A stretch of 64,000 nt of DNA, from assembly GCA_964446945.1 (NCBI GenBank), contig CAYUQO010000003.1, positions 124,001 to 188,000 of the forward strand, read 5' to 3'. The notes under the pieces were generated by a model, which did not search any database, was not told the origin of the DNA, and worked only from the letters and a program-made list of their open reading frames with translations. Below, one piece after another: positions 1-8,991 of this stretch. Both the position numbers and the translations under genes were made by a program. The stretch comes from CAIYRG01 sp964446945. GTDB lineage: Bacteria; Pseudomonadota; Alphaproteobacteria; Micropepsales; Micropepsaceae. Numbering within the stretch: position 1 is the first letter of the stretch; each line of letters starts with the position of its first letter.

Positions 1-87
1 GCGACACCGGCAAAAATTCGCAAGTCGGCAGTTTTCGAAAAGCGATGAAATGCTAAATACTTACTCTTCAACAGGAACGGGGTAGGA

Positions 88-1029
88 ATGGCCGGAACCA
101 GCTTTGCAGAACAAGGCCGAACTCCGGCGGCACAGCATCACCTCGCGCGGTTCCGGGCGGATATGGCCCTGGCCGCAACCCAGGTCGATGAGGCCCTGGA
201 GCGAATTTTGCCCCATCCGCATGGATTGCACCGGCGGGTTGTGGAGGCGATGCGCTATGCGATTTTTGCGGGCGGCAAGCGCCTGAGGCCATTTCTGGTG
301 CTGAACTGTTCTCGTCTATTCGAAGTCGAGCCGGCGCGCGCCGCGCGCGTGGCAGCAGCAATTGAGGCAGTGCACACCTATTCGCTGGTGCATGACGATC
401 TGCCCTGTATGGACGATGATGCGCTGCGCCGCGGCCGCCCGACCACACATGTCGCATTTGATGAGGCGACGGCTGTCCTGACGGGCGATGGCTTGCAGAC
501 GCTGGCATTCGGGATTCTGGCCTCCCCGGAAACTCATCCATCGGCCGATATTCGCTGCGAGTTGGTCGCCCGCCTGGCCGCCGCGGCCGGCCATGATGGA
601 ATGGTCGGTGGCCAGATGATCGACATGGAAGCGGGACAGCAGCACCTTGATTTCGGTCAAATCGTCACTTTGCAGCGGATGAAGACAGGGGCTCTGTTCG
701 AGTTCTGTTGTGAATCGGGCGCGATACTTGGTGGCGCGGGCAGCGAGGACTTTGCGCGGTTGCGCAGCTATGCCCGTGATATTGGCCTCCTGTTCCAGAT
801 CACTGACGACTTGCTCGACAGTTTAGGCTCGACTGAAGTGGCCGGTAAAAAGACCGGGAAGGATGCAGAACAGGGAAAGGCAACTCTGGTCGCAACTCTC
901 GGCATAGACGGGGCTTGGGAAGAGGCGCGAAAACTGGCCAAAAGCGCCGCAGAAGCGCTGGAACAGTATGGCGATGACGCCTCTGGTCTAAGGCAGCTTG
1001 CCGACTATCTTTTGCAACGGGACTCTTAA
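88..1029 (+). CDS. ispA: Polyprenyl (farnesyl-type) diphosphate synthase
   Basis: Class I trans-prenyltransferase that condenses isopentenyl diphosphate with allylic diphosphates, giving the C15 precursor of quinones, undecaprenol and hopanoids in the cytoplasm. The 313-residue length suits the family. Visible motifs are GGKRLRP at 62-68, the first aspartate-rich motif DDLPCMDDD at 103-111 with the following RRGRP, and the second motif DDLLD at 240-244 with KxGKD after it. The two extra residues in the first motif (DDxxxxD) are typical of bacterial type II farnesyl diphosphate synthases, so C15 specificity is likely but geranylgeranyl activity cannot be excluded. The ATG follows a purine-rich GGGTAGGA. 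The 87 bases before it hold no gene I can assign. The HpnM-like gene downstream fits a link to hopanoid or isoprenoid metabolism. Confidence 0.9.
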   Translation: MAGTSFAEQGRTPAAQHHLARFRADMALAATQVDEALERILPHPHGLHRRVVEAMRYAIFAGGKRLRPFLVLNCSRLFEVEPARAARVAAAIEAVHTYSLVHDDLPCMDDDALRRGRPTTHVAFDEATAVLTGDGLQTLAFGILASPETHPSADIRCELVARLAAAAGHDGMVGGQMIDMEAGQQHLDFGQIVTLQRMKTGALFEFCCESGAILGGAGSEDFARLRSYARDIGLLFQITDDLLDSLGSTEVAGKKTGKDAEQGKATLVATLGIDGAWEEARKLAKSAAEALEQYGDDASGLRQLADYLLQRDS

Positions 1030-1156
1030 AAAGATCACGAGAATGCGTGGCATTACTACAAATCTCCACCTGTTCGTGATGGGTGCTCTGATTGACAATA
1101 CATGCCGCAATGTGTTGGTTGGTCTGCGTTTTACTTGAGCAATCAGGGAGTAAGAC

Positions 1157-1783
1157 TTGAAAAAAGTTCTTATCAGTTTGGCCTCTGCTATCGCGGTGAC
1201 GGCCACGTTTGGCGCAGCGCCGGTTTCCGCAGCGGATTCGCCGCTCGATCCTGCCGTGCAGGCAATCAAGTCCTTCTACGCGACCCTGATCGACACGATG
1301 AAGCGGGGCAAAGAGCTTGGGCTTGAGGGCCGCGCGAAGGAGCTGAAACCCGCCACCGAATCGGCGTTCGATATGACCGAAATCACGCGCCTGTCGGTCG
1401 GACCGTCCTGGTCGGGCATTTCCGAAGATCAGCGCAAGGCGCTGGTGGATGCCATGGAACGGGTCACGGTGTTTCAATACGCGAAGAACTTTTCGAAGTT
1501 CAATGGCGAGCAATTCGTTGTTTCACCCGACGCGAAACCCAGAAGCGATGACAAGATCGTCGAATCCAAATTGGTAACTTCGGACGGGAAGTCGGTTGCA
1601 TTCAACTACCGTATGCATCCGGTGGACGGTCACTGGAAGGTCGTCGACGTTTACCTGAACGGCAATATCAGCCAGCTTGCGTTGCGGCGCGCAGATTTCT
1701 CTTCGACCGTGCAATCGCAAGGACCGACGGGCCTGGTGGCGAAGCTGAATCAGATGGTCGACAAGGATTCGTCCGGCCAATAA
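1157..1783 (+). CDS. HpnM/MlaC-like periplasmic lipid-binding protein
   Basis: A 208-residue exported protein with a cleavable signal peptide (about residues 1-25, KK followed by a hydrophobic stretch and a VSAAD-type cleavage site). The body matches the MlaC/Ttg2D toluene-tolerance fold: an N-terminal helical part with FDMTEITRL near 73, then a beta-rich part with VVDVYLNG near 156. MlaC proteins ferry phospholipids between the envelope membranes, and the HpnM branch is found in hopanoid clusters. The hydrophobe-rich pattern around YAKNFSKFNGE favours HpnM over MlaC. The start is TTG, preceded by CAGGGAGTAAG as a ribosome-binding site. The only sign of a promoter is a perfect TTGACA at 1092-1097 without a good -10. 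No MlaEFD permease genes are nearby. Confidence 0.75.
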   Translation: MKKVLISLASAIAVTATFGAAPVSAADSPLDPAVQAIKSFYATLIDTMKRGKELGLEGRAKELKPATESAFDMTEITRLSVGPSWSGISEDQRKALVDAMERVTVFQYAKNFSKFNGEQFVVSPDAKPRSDDKIVESKLVTSDGKSVAFNYRMHPVDGHWKVVDVYLNGNISQLALRRADFSSTVQSQGPTGLVAKLNQMVDKDSSGQ

Positions 1784-1806
1784 GTCTTGCAACCGGTGAA
1801 AGAAAA

Positions 1807-1836
1807 AGCGGCGGCGATCTCGGATCAGCCGCCGCT
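1807..1836. terminator. Bidirectional Rho-independent terminator
   Basis: A perfect 9-bp inverted repeat, AGCGGCGGC and GCCGCCGCT, surrounds a 12-base loop. It is flanked by AAAAA on the left and TTTCATTT on the right, so it can stop transcription from both converging genes (the HpnM-like gene ending at 1783 and the NHL protein ending at 1854). Confidence 0.8.
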
Positions 1837-1853
1837 TTCATTTATGGTGCGAA

Positions 1854-2957
1854 TTACTGCTTCACGTATTTCGTCACGCCGCGAATATTGGCTTCGGCCG
1901 TGTAAATGTTGCCGGCCGGATCGACCGCAATCCCTTCGCCAATCGCCCCATCGGGTGAGTCGGTTTTATGCGGTGGGATGAACATCATGACATGCCCGTC
2001 TTTCAGGCTGCCAATGCGAATACCACGCATCCAGCCGGGATGAACCCGCGCATCCGATTCTGAATCCGACACATAGATCGTGTCATTCGCGTCGATTGCG
2101 ATACCGCTCGCGCGGCTGAACTCGTGCAATTCGCCGATATACTGACCGGCCTTGGTCAAAATCTGAATACGATGATTGTGCCGGTCGGCGACGATCAACC
2201 GGCCCTGTGAGTCCCAGACGAGCCCGTGCGGCGTGCGGAACTCGCCCGGACCCGATCCGGTCTTGCCGATCACGCGCAGGATTTTGCCGTTCTTGTCGAA
2301 CACCGAAATGCGCCCGACGAGCTTCGGACCATTCACATCGCTATGGCTTTCGGCGACATAGACATCGCCATTTGCAGGATCGGTGAGCACGACAGTCGGT
2401 TCGGTCAGCGCCTCGGGTGGATCGCCCTGGACGCCGGGCTTGCCGAGCGTCAGCAAAAGTTTCCCCTCCGGACTGAACTTGAAGACCGCGCTGCCCTTCT
2501 TCTCCTCACCCGGATATTTCTGCAGAAGGGCGGGAGTGGGAATGCCCGAGTCCGTCACCCACACATTGCCATCGCGATCGACATGGATTCCGTGCGGCCA
2601 GACGAACATGCCGCCGCCGAAGCTGCGAATTTCTTTTCCGTTTTCATCGAAATGATGGACCGGATTGGCTTTCGTGCCGAGGCAGCCGGGAGAAGTGCCG
2701 GCTGAGCAGCGATCGGTCGCCCACACCGTCTTGCCGTCGCGGTCAATGGCGACGCCATTGGACCCGCCCCACGGCCGCTTTTCGATTGTGAGTTGGGCCC
2801 AGTCGCGGATAACGCGATAGGGATTGGCGCCGGTATTGACCGGCGGAACACTGCGCGTTTGCGGTGTGCCTGATGGTTCGGCGGCGAGCGCGCCGGCGGC
2901 GAACAGTGCGACGGCAGCCGCGGCTATCGTGCATTGCAATTTGGCAGAGATCGTCAT
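1854..2957 (-). CDS. Secreted NHL-repeat six-bladed beta-propeller protein
   Basis: A 367-residue protein with a signal peptide ending near residue 25 (hydrophobic stretch, then ALAAEP). Repeated NHL-type blades are visible, each a glycine-rich turn followed by IxVDxxGNVWVTDS- or LIVADRHNHRIQ-like strands, spread over about residues 60-360. The closest characterised fold is the peptidyl-alpha-hydroxyglycine amidating lyase/NHL propeller, but I see no evidence for that reaction; it may bind a ligand or be a lactonase-like enzyme. The ATG at 2957 sits behind AGGAGGGCAGC, an excellent ribosome-binding site. It lies 62 bases downstream of the amidohydrolase on the same strand, so the two are probably co-transcribed. 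Confidence 0.75.
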   Translation of the reverse strand: MTISAKLQCTIAAAAVALFAAGALAAEPSGTPQTRSVPPVNTGANPYRVIRDWAQLTIEKRPWGGSNGVAIDRDGKTVWATDRCSAGTSPGCLGTKANPVHHFDENGKEIRSFGGGMFVWPHGIHVDRDGNVWVTDSGIPTPALLQKYPGEEKKGSAVFKFSPEGKLLLTLGKPGVQGDPPEALTEPTVVLTDPANGDVYVAESHSDVNGPKLVGRISVFDKNGKILRVIGKTGSGPGEFRTPHGLVWDSQGRLIVADRHNHRIQILTKAGQYIGELHEFSRASGIAIDANDTIYVSDSESDARVHPGWMRGIRIGSLKDGHVMMFIPPHKTDSPDGAIGEGIAVDPAGNIYTAEANIRGVTKYVKQ

Positions 2958-3019
2958 GCTGCCCTCCTGATTTCGCTCGGGATTTTAACACAGGGTCGTG
3001 GTGAACCGAAAACGAGCGG

Positions 3020-4048
3020 TCATTCGCTCGCGAACGGCAGACGAAGCAGTGCTGCAGCATTGGCGCGATAGATTTTGTCTTCGATCTCCGGCGGTAAATG
3101 AAGTTTGCCAACCGAATTGATGCCCTCGCGGATGAACATCGCGCCGCCCTCGGGATCAAAGGGACAGTCGCTGGCGAACAGCACATGATCGGGCCCGAAA
3201 AATTCCAGCCCGCAGCGCAGCGCCGGCGTCGATCCGCCGAGCACGGTGTCGCCATAGAACATGCGGAAGTAATCCATCAGCGGTTTGGTCATGCGTTTCA
3301 ACACTGAACCATAATCCGCATCCGCCGTGCGCGATCCGAGCTGTGCCCACAGCGTTTCGGCCCGGCCGGAAAAGTACGGAATCATGCCGCCGCAATGGTG
3401 TGTGACAATCCGCAGATCCGGCAGGCTGTCCAAGAGGCCGGAAAACACGATTCGCGCCATGGCGGCGCTGGTCTCATATGGCCAACCCAGCACCTGCCAG
3501 ATTTCGTACATGGACTTCTGTTCGGTGCGGTAATCGGCGAATGTTTGCGGTCGCACCGGATGCATCCACACCCCAAGCCCGTAATGACGCGTGATGCGTT
3601 CGAACACGGGGAAGAATTCCGGATCGTCCAGTGGCCGGCCAAGGATATTGGTGCCGATCTGGATGCCGCGGGCGCCAAGCTGGCCGATGGCGCGGTCCAT
3701 CTCCTCCAGGGCGGAGGGGATATCATTCATCGGCAGCGAAGCAATGAAGCCGGGAAATTTGTCCGGCCAGCGCCGGCAGGCTTCCGCCAGTCCGTCATTG
3801 CAGATGCGCGCTGCGCGGATCGAAATCTCCGGCGCGCCCAGGCCTTCCGGATGCGGCAGGCCAAGTGTGAGAATCTGCTTTACTTCGGGCCAGCGCTGCA
3901 GCAGTTCGACGCGCGCTTCGATATCCCACAGCACGCGGATATTGGTCATGCGTTTGACGATACCCGCATCTTTCGAATGTTCCCGGATGAGTTCCAGGTA
4001 AGCGGGCGGAATATAGTGGTTATATGCGTCAATCTTCGGCGCGGTCAT
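3020..4048 (-). CDS. ACMSD-type amidohydrolase (metal-dependent decarboxylase/hydrolase)
   Basis: A 342-residue TIM-barrel enzyme of the amidohydrolase_2 family, which includes aminocarboxymuconate-semialdehyde decarboxylase and gamma-resorcylate decarboxylase. Candidate metal ligands are His11 in the N-terminal DAYNH, His163 in WMHP, His217/218 in HHCGG and Asp294 in ASDCPFD. The usual N-terminal HxH is YxH here (Tyr9), a variant of the family that may alter metal binding. The open frame extends upstream to 4255, but the ATG at 4048 starts the conserved IDAYNH strand and is preferred. Substrate unknown; a small aromatic or muconate-like acid is likely given the surroundings. Probably the first gene of an operon with the NHL protein and divergent from the SDR gene. 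Confidence 0.8.
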   Translation of the reverse strand: MTAPKIDAYNHYIPPAYLELIREHSKDAGIVKRMTNIRVLWDIEARVELLQRWPEVKQILTLGLPHPEGLGAPEISIRAARICNDGLAEACRRWPDKFPGFIASLPMNDIPSALEEMDRAIGQLGARGIQIGTNILGRPLDDPEFFPVFERITRHYGLGVWMHPVRPQTFADYRTEQKSMYEIWQVLGWPYETSAAMARIVFSGLLDSLPDLRIVTHHCGGMIPYFSGRAETLWAQLGSRTADADYGSVLKRMTKPLMDYFRMFYGDTVLGGSTPALRCGLEFFGPDHVLFASDCPFDPEGGAMFIREGINSVGKLHLPPEIEDKIYRANAAALLRLPFASE

Positions 4049-4203
4049 CTGGCAATCTCGGATCACGCGCCGATATGTTGCTGGGTTGGCGGTGTTTTTT
4101 CCAGTGCCCGACGGCTTGAACCGGGCCGCTGGTTGCGCGTTTCCGCCAAGGCCGCCAGCCATTCCCGGCGGAAGCAGAAATCCAGGTAGACAGTTCCCCG
4201 CCG

Positions 4204-5013
4204 ATGAGCACCAAAGCGGTCCTGGCCGGCCAGAAGGCATTGGTGACAGGCGCAAATTCCGGCATCGGCGAAGCGGTCGCGATTGCGATGGGCCAAGCGG
4301 GTGCCGATGTCGCGGTGAACTATGTCATCGGGGACGACGCGGCGGCCGCGGTGGTGGAGAAAATCCGCAAATTTGGCGTCAAGGCCATCGCGGTGAAAGC
4401 CGACGTATCGGCGGAAGCCCAGGTCACCAGCATGTTCGCCGAGGCCGTGAAGCAGCTCGGCACCATCGACATTCTGGTGGCGAATGCCGGGCTGCAGCGC
4501 GATCAGCCGTTTCACGAAATGACTCTCGAGCGCTGGAACACGGTGATCTCGGTGAACCTGACGGGACAGTTTCTCTGCGCCCGCGAGGCGGTGCGGGAAT
4601 TCATCCGCCGCGGCGTGATGCCCGCGGTTTCAGTCGCAGCGGGAAAGATCATCTGCATGAGTTCGGTGCATCAGGAAATCCCGTGGAGCGGCCACGTCAA
4701 TTACGCCACGTCCAAAGGCGGGATCAAACTGCTGATGGAAAGCATGGCGCAGGAACTGGCCCCGCACCGGATCCGCGTGAATGCGATTGCTCCGGGCGCG
4801 ATCCGGACCGGCATCAACCGCCCGGCCTGGGACACCGAAGTGGCGCTGAAGGCGCTTCTCACCCTGGTCCCATATGGCCGCATCGGAGAGCCTGAAGATA
4901 TCGCACGTGCGGCCGTGTGGCTGTCATCCGATGATTCCGATTATGTTGTCGGCACCACTCTGTTCGTGGACGGAGGAATGACCCTGTATCCGGGATTTTC
5001 GACCGGGGGATAG
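4204..5013 (+). CDS. SDR-family dehydrogenase, glucose 1-dehydrogenase-like
   Basis: A 269-residue classical short-chain dehydrogenase/reductase. It shows the cofactor motif TGANSGIG at 15-22, NAG at 94-96, the active-site Ser around 153-154 and YATSK with Tyr167 and Lys171, plus the C-terminal VDGGM. An oxidoreductase acting on a sugar or other alcohol with NAD(P) is certain at family level; the glucose dehydrogenase assignment is inference from overall similarity and from the GH15 glycosidase that follows directly (stop TAG at 5011-5013, next ATG at 5014). Such a pair could release glucose and oxidise it to gluconolactone. The 155-base gap to the divergent amidohydrolase should hold both promoters. 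Confidence 0.8.
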   Translation: MSTKAVLAGQKALVTGANSGIGEAVAIAMGQAGADVAVNYVIGDDAAAAVVEKIRKFGVKAIAVKADVSAEAQVTSMFAEAVKQLGTIDILVANAGLQRDQPFHEMTLERWNTVISVNLTGQFLCAREAVREFIRRGVMPAVSVAAGKIICMSSVHQEIPWSGHVNYATSKGGIKLLMESMAQELAPHRIRVNAIAPGAIRTGINRPAWDTEVALKALLTLVPYGRIGEPEDIARAAVWLSSDDSDYVVGTTLFVDGGMTLYPGFSTGG

Positions 5014-6855
5014 ATGGCCACGTCCGAAAGCCGGCTGCGTATTGAAGATTATGGACTGATCGGCGATTGTACCACCGCCGCGCTGGTCGGACGCAACGCT
5101 TCGATCGACTGGTTATGCTGGCCACGTTTTGACCGCAGCTCATGTTTTGCCGCGCTGCTCGGCGACTCGAGCCATGGCCGTTGGTCGCTCTGCCCCGTTG
5201 CCCACGAATTCAAGAGCAGCCATCGCTATCGCGGTGAGACCATGCTGCTGGAAACCGAATTCGAAACGGCGTCCGGGCGGTTCGCGGTGATCGATTTCAT
5301 GCCGATGAATGGCGCCCCGTCCTCGGTGATCCGCATTGTCGAAGGGCGCCGCGGCGAAACCGCCGTGCGGATGCATCTGACCTTGCGCTTTGACTACGGA
5401 TCGGCGGTGCCGTGGGTCACGAAACTTGAGGACGGCACCGGAATCAGCGCAATCGCTGGTCCGCATCGTGTGGCGCTGCGCACACCGGTCCCACTCAAGG
5501 GGCAGGACCTCTCTACCGTTACGCAATTCACGGTGAAGAAGGGCCAGCGGATTCCGTTCGTGCTGACTTATGGCCGCTCCTACCGCCCGCCGCCGCCGCC
5601 GATTGGCGCCGACGCGGCTGCGCGCGATACGGAAAAGTTCTGGCGCGATTGGTCGGCGCGCTGCCGCTATCACGGTCCGCGGCGTGAAGCCGTGATTCGA
5701 TCGCTGCTGACGCTAAAAGCGATGACCGACTCACGCACCGGCGGAATCATTGCCGCTCCCACAACGTCGCTGCCAGAGCAGATTGGTGGCCCGCGCAATT
5801 GGGATTACCGGTACTGCTGGATTCGCGACGCAACCCTCACGCTGACCGCTTTGATGGGGGCCGGCTATTACGACGAGGCGAAGGCGTGGCGCGAATGGTT
5901 GCGCCGGTCCGTTGCCGGCACGCCGGATGCGCTGCAGATCATGTACGGCGTGGCAGGCGAAAGACGCCTTGACGAGTGGGAGGTCCCGTGGCTGCCCGGA
6001 TATGAGAATTCTGCGCCGGTGCGTATCGGGAATGCGGCATCCGGTCAGTTGCAGCTTGATGTCTGGGGCGAAATGGCGGATGCGCTGCATGTCGCGCGTC
6101 AGGGCGGATTGACGCCGCTGAATGCCGGATGGGACGTCCAGTTGAGCGCTTTGCAGCACCTGGAGCAAATCTGGCGCGAGCCCGACGATGGTGTCTGGGA
6201 GATGCGCGGCGGACGGCGCCATTTCACCCACTCAAAGGTGATGGCGTGGGTGGCCTTCGATCGCGCGATCAAGGACGCGGAGTGCCAGGGTTTCCACGCG
6301 CCGCTTGAACACTGGCGCACGGTTCGCGATCAAATTCATCGCGAGGTGTGCGAGCGGGGATTCTGCGCCGCGAAGAACTCCTTCTCTCAGACATTCGGAG
6401 ACGACGATCTGGATGCCAGCCTGCTGATGATTCCCCATGTCGGGTTCTTGCCGGTCGACGACCCGCGTGTGGCCGGCACGATTGCAGCGATCGAACGTGA
6501 ACTGCTGATCGACGGATTGGTCATGCGCTATCGCAGTGAAACCGGCAAAGACGGACTGCCGCCCGGCGAAGGCGTCTTCCTCGCATGCAGCTTCTGGCTC
6601 GCCGATGCCTGGCAGCGTCAGGGGCGGGAAGCGGAAGCGAATGAGATGGTGGATCGCCTGCTGGGCCTGCGAAACGATCTCGGTTTGTTGAGCGAGGAAT
6701 ACGACACGCAGGGAAAGCGCATGGTGGGAAATTTCCCACAAGGCTTTTCGCATCTGTCGCTGGTCCAGACCGTGCTGGGGCTGCACGACGAGGAGCCGCT
6801 ACGTGATACCGTCGCTGGGAAAGAAGTTAGCCGATCAGAAGCGGGCGCATCCTGA
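5014..6855 (+). CDS. Glycoside hydrolase family 15 protein (glucoamylase/trehalase-like)
   Basis: A 613-residue intracellular GH15 enzyme; no signal peptide. An N-terminal beta-sandwich begins with RIEDYGLIGDC and SIDWLCWPRFD, and the (alpha/alpha)6 barrel follows from about 220. Barrel signatures include NWDYRYCWIRDA near 260, DVWGEMADAL near 350 and the late PPGEGVFLACSFW near 513, which holds a candidate catalytic glutamate. Actinobacterial relatives hydrolyse trehalose; others cleave alpha-glucans. The ATG follows the SDR stop codon without a gap and its ribosome-binding site GGGGGA lies inside that gene, which implies translational coupling. The last 29 bases overlap the convergent IclR gene. 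Confidence 0.85.
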   Translation: MATSESRLRIEDYGLIGDCTTAALVGRNASIDWLCWPRFDRSSCFAALLGDSSHGRWSLCPVAHEFKSSHRYRGETMLLETEFETASGRFAVIDFMPMNGAPSSVIRIVEGRRGETAVRMHLTLRFDYGSAVPWVTKLEDGTGISAIAGPHRVALRTPVPLKGQDLSTVTQFTVKKGQRIPFVLTYGRSYRPPPPPIGADAAARDTEKFWRDWSARCRYHGPRREAVIRSLLTLKAMTDSRTGGIIAAPTTSLPEQIGGPRNWDYRYCWIRDATLTLTALMGAGYYDEAKAWREWLRRSVAGTPDALQIMYGVAGERRLDEWEVPWLPGYENSAPVRIGNAASGQLQLDVWGEMADALHVARQGGLTPLNAGWDVQLSALQHLEQIWREPDDGVWEMRGGRRHFTHSKVMAWVAFDRAIKDAECQGFHAPLEHWRTVRDQIHREVCERGFCAAKNSFSQTFGDDDLDASLLMIPHVGFLPVDDPRVAGTIAAIERELLIDGLVMRYRSETGKDGLPPGEGVFLACSFWLADAWQRQGREAEANEMVDRLLGLRNDLGLLSEEYDTQGKRMVGNFPQGFSHLSLVQTVLGLHDEEPLRDTVAGKEVSRSEAGAS

Positions 6856-7603
6856 TCGCCGCGTCGCGAAGGGCCGGCAGAAATTCATCGGTGAGCTGCT
6901 TCTTCGTGTTGCGGCTCGCCTGCGCACTGACATTCAGTGCCGCGATCACGCGCCCCGAAGCGTTCAGTACCGGGACGGCAACGGCACGCAAGTCCACCTC
7001 GAGCTCCTGATCGACCAGTGAGTAGCCGTTGCGCCGGACTCGTTCGAGTGCGGCGCGCAATTCACTCGCATCCGTGAGCGTATGGGGCGTGTAGCGCGTG
7101 AGTTCGGCGCGCGCCAGATAGGCGTTGATTTCCGTATCCGACAGCGCCGCAAGCAAGACGCGCCCCATCGATGTGCAGTGGGCCGGCAAATGTGCGCCAA
7201 CATCGCGGTGCAGCGAACCGATGCGTTTGCGCGTCGAGCGCGCGACATAGATGGCTTCATCGTCATGCAGGATTGACAGCGAGCAGGACTCGCCGAGCTT
7301 TTCGCTGATGGTCTCGAGGAACCCTTGCGCGATACGCGGCATCGGACTCGACGCCAGATAGGCACGCGACAGGGTCAGCACCTGCGGTGACAGATCGAAG
7401 CGCTTGCCGTCGCTGGTAACAAAGCCAAGTGTCTGGAGCGTCAACAGCGCACGCCTTGCACTCGCGCGGGGCATTCCGGCGGCCTTGGCGACCTCGGACA
7501 AAGTCATGCGCTGGTGATTTTCATCGAACGCCTTCAACACGGCGAGCCCACGCGCCAGTGCGGTGACGAAAGAACGGGATTCGTCGCGGTCGGTTGTGCT
7601 CAC
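6827..7603 (-). CDS. IclR-family transcriptional regulator (PcaU/PcaR-like)
   Basis: A 258-residue regulator. The winged helix-turn-helix lies at about 10-75 (ALARGLAVLKAF, LSEVAKAAGMPRASARR) and the IclR effector domain at about 85-255, with YVARST and the LPAHCTSMGRVLLA segment. PcaU/PcaR/PobR relatives bind aromatic acids or beta-ketoadipate and usually activate catabolic genes. It is divergent from the Rieske oxygenase gene with only 98 bases between the two starts, which hold the repeats described at 7646-7685; it likely controls that gene and itself. Its 3' end overlaps the GH15 gene by 29 bases. Confidence 0.9.
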   Translation of the reverse strand: MSTTDRDESRSFVTALARGLAVLKAFDENHQRMTLSEVAKAAGMPRASARRALLTLQTLGFVTSDGKRFDLSPQVLTLSRAYLASSPMPRIAQGFLETISEKLGESCSLSILHDDEAIYVARSTRKRIGSLHRDVGAHLPAHCTSMGRVLLAALSDTEINAYLARAELTRYTPHTLTDASELRAALERVRRNGYSLVDQELEVDLRAVAVPVLNASGRVIAALNVSAQASRNTKKQLTDEFLPALRDAAIRMRPLLIG

Positions 7604-7645
7604 GGGAGTGGCTTTGCCGCATTGACCGCAGCCCGTCTGCGGCTA

Positions 7646-7685
7646 AAATGTTCGCAAAACGCCACAAATGTTCGCATAGCGAACA
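7646..7685. promoter_or_regulatory. Probable IclR operator: inverted repeat plus direct half-site
   Basis: The perfect inverted repeat TGTTCGC-ATA-GCGAACA lies at 7669-7685. Its left part, AAATGTTCGCA, occurs a second time at 7646-7656, exactly 20 bases (two helical turns) upstream of the copy at 7666-7676. It sits in the divergent IclR/Rieske intergenic region, 17 bases before the Rieske ATG, so binding here would control both promoters. The sequence is read directly; the binding protein is inferred from position. Confidence 0.7.
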
Positions 7686-7701
7686 AATAACCGGGGCCGC
7701 C

Positions 7702-8988
7702 ATGCTCGTCAAGGAACAGAATGAATACGTAACCCAGACCGGTCCGGGCACGCCGATGGGGCAGCTATTTCGCAGCTATTGGCTGCCGGCGCTGTTGGCC
7801 ACCGAACTGCCGGAACCAGATTGCCCGCCGGTGCGGGTGCGGATTCTGTCCGAGAAGCTGATTGCATTCCGGGATACGGAAGGACGGCTGGGCCTGATCG
7901 AAGAGTTCTGCGCCCATCGCCGCGTGTCGCTGTGGTTTGGCCGCAATGAGGAAAACGGCATTCGCTGCCCGTATCACGGCTGGAAATTCGACGTGAATGG
8001 ACACTGCCTGGAAATTCCTTCCGAACCGCCGGGCAGCACGCATTGCCAGCGCATCCGGATGACGAATTATCCGCTGGTGGAGAGGGGCGGGATTCTGTGG
8101 ACCTATATGGGACCGACCGATCGGCAGCCGCCACTGCCGGAATGGGAATTCGCCATGGTTCCCGACGCGCACCGCTACGTCTCCAAGCGTTGGCAGGAAT
8201 GCAATTGGCTGCAGGCGCTGGAAGGCGGAATCGATTCCAGCCACGTCTCGTTTCTGCACCGCGGGGATCTCGAAGAAGATCCGGTGTTCAAAGGGGCCAA
8301 AGGCAACAGGTACAATCTGGGCGATCTGATGCCGGTGTTCGACGTCGTCGAAAGCCCGGGCGGTCTCTATATCGGGGCGCGCCGCAATGCGGAGAACGGC
8401 AATTACTATTGGCGGATCACCCAATGGGTCATGCCGTCGTTCACGATGATCCCCCCGCGCGGCGATCATCCGGTCCACGGGCATTTCTGGATTCCGATGG
8501 ACGACGAAAATTGCATGACCTGGAGTTTCGATTATCGCGTCAGGACTCCGCTGGAACCGGAATTGGTCGAGGAGATGCGCAAAGGGGCGGGAATCCATAC
8601 TCCCGTCGATCCGGGGACATTCCGGCCGCTCGCCAATCGGGACAATGATTATTTGATGGATCGCCCGGCGCAGAAGCGCGGCCGCACCTATGGAGGAATT
8701 TCCGGCTTCGCCATGCAGGACGCGTCAATTCAGGAGAGCATGGGCCCGATCGTTGATCGTTCGCGTGAAAATCTCGTGGGCACCGACAAGGGTATCGTCA
8801 TGGCACGGCGAAAATTGATGCGATCCGCCAAGGCGCTGCTAGATTCCGGCACGCCGCCGCCCGGCGCAGATCCGGCGCATCAGCGCGTGCGATCGGCCTC
8901 CGTCGTGCTGCCGCCGAATGTCGCCTTTGCCGATGGTGTTGCAGACGCACTTGCCGCCCGCGAAGGCGCCGGCCACGTGTCGGTGTAG
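7702..8988 (+). CDS. Rieske non-heme iron oxygenase, alpha subunit
   Basis: A 428-residue terminal oxygenase component of an aromatic ring-hydroxylating or demethylating system, resembling phthalate 4,5-dioxygenase and chlorobenzoate oxygenases. The [2Fe-2S] ligands are C70xH72 and C89xxH92 (CAH and CPYH). The mononuclear iron site is the DSSHVSFLH region with Asp178, His181 and His186. The frame opens at 7594, but the ATG at 7702 starts the conserved region and follows the operator. No ferredoxin or reductase gene is in the window, so electrons must come from a distant or shared reductase. Regulation by the divergent IclR protein is likely. It converges on the acyl-CoA ligase with three bases between them. 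Confidence 0.88.
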   Translation: MLVKEQNEYVTQTGPGTPMGQLFRSYWLPALLATELPEPDCPPVRVRILSEKLIAFRDTEGRLGLIEEFCAHRRVSLWFGRNEENGIRCPYHGWKFDVNGHCLEIPSEPPGSTHCQRIRMTNYPLVERGGILWTYMGPTDRQPPLPEWEFAMVPDAHRYVSKRWQECNWLQALEGGIDSSHVSFLHRGDLEEDPVFKGAKGNRYNLGDLMPVFDVVESPGGLYIGARRNAENGNYYWRITQWVMPSFTMIPPRGDHPVHGHFWIPMDDENCMTWSFDYRVRTPLEPELVEEMRKGAGIHTPVDPGTFRPLANRDNDYLMDRPAQKRGRTYGGISGFAMQDASIQESMGPIVDRSRENLVGTDKGIVMARRKLMRSAKALLDSGTPPPGADPAHQRVRSASVVLPPNVAFADGVADALAAREGAGHVSV

Positions 8989-8991
8989 CGC

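Noticed and set aside
1092..1120. TTGACA as part of a promoter before the HpnM-like gene
   Set aside because: The -35 is perfect but no TATAAT-like sequence lies 16-18 bases downstream, so it is mentioned only in the gene entry.
4049..4255. Longer N terminus for the amidohydrolase
   Set aside because: The extra 69 residues lack family similarity and overlap the promoter region and start of the SDR gene.
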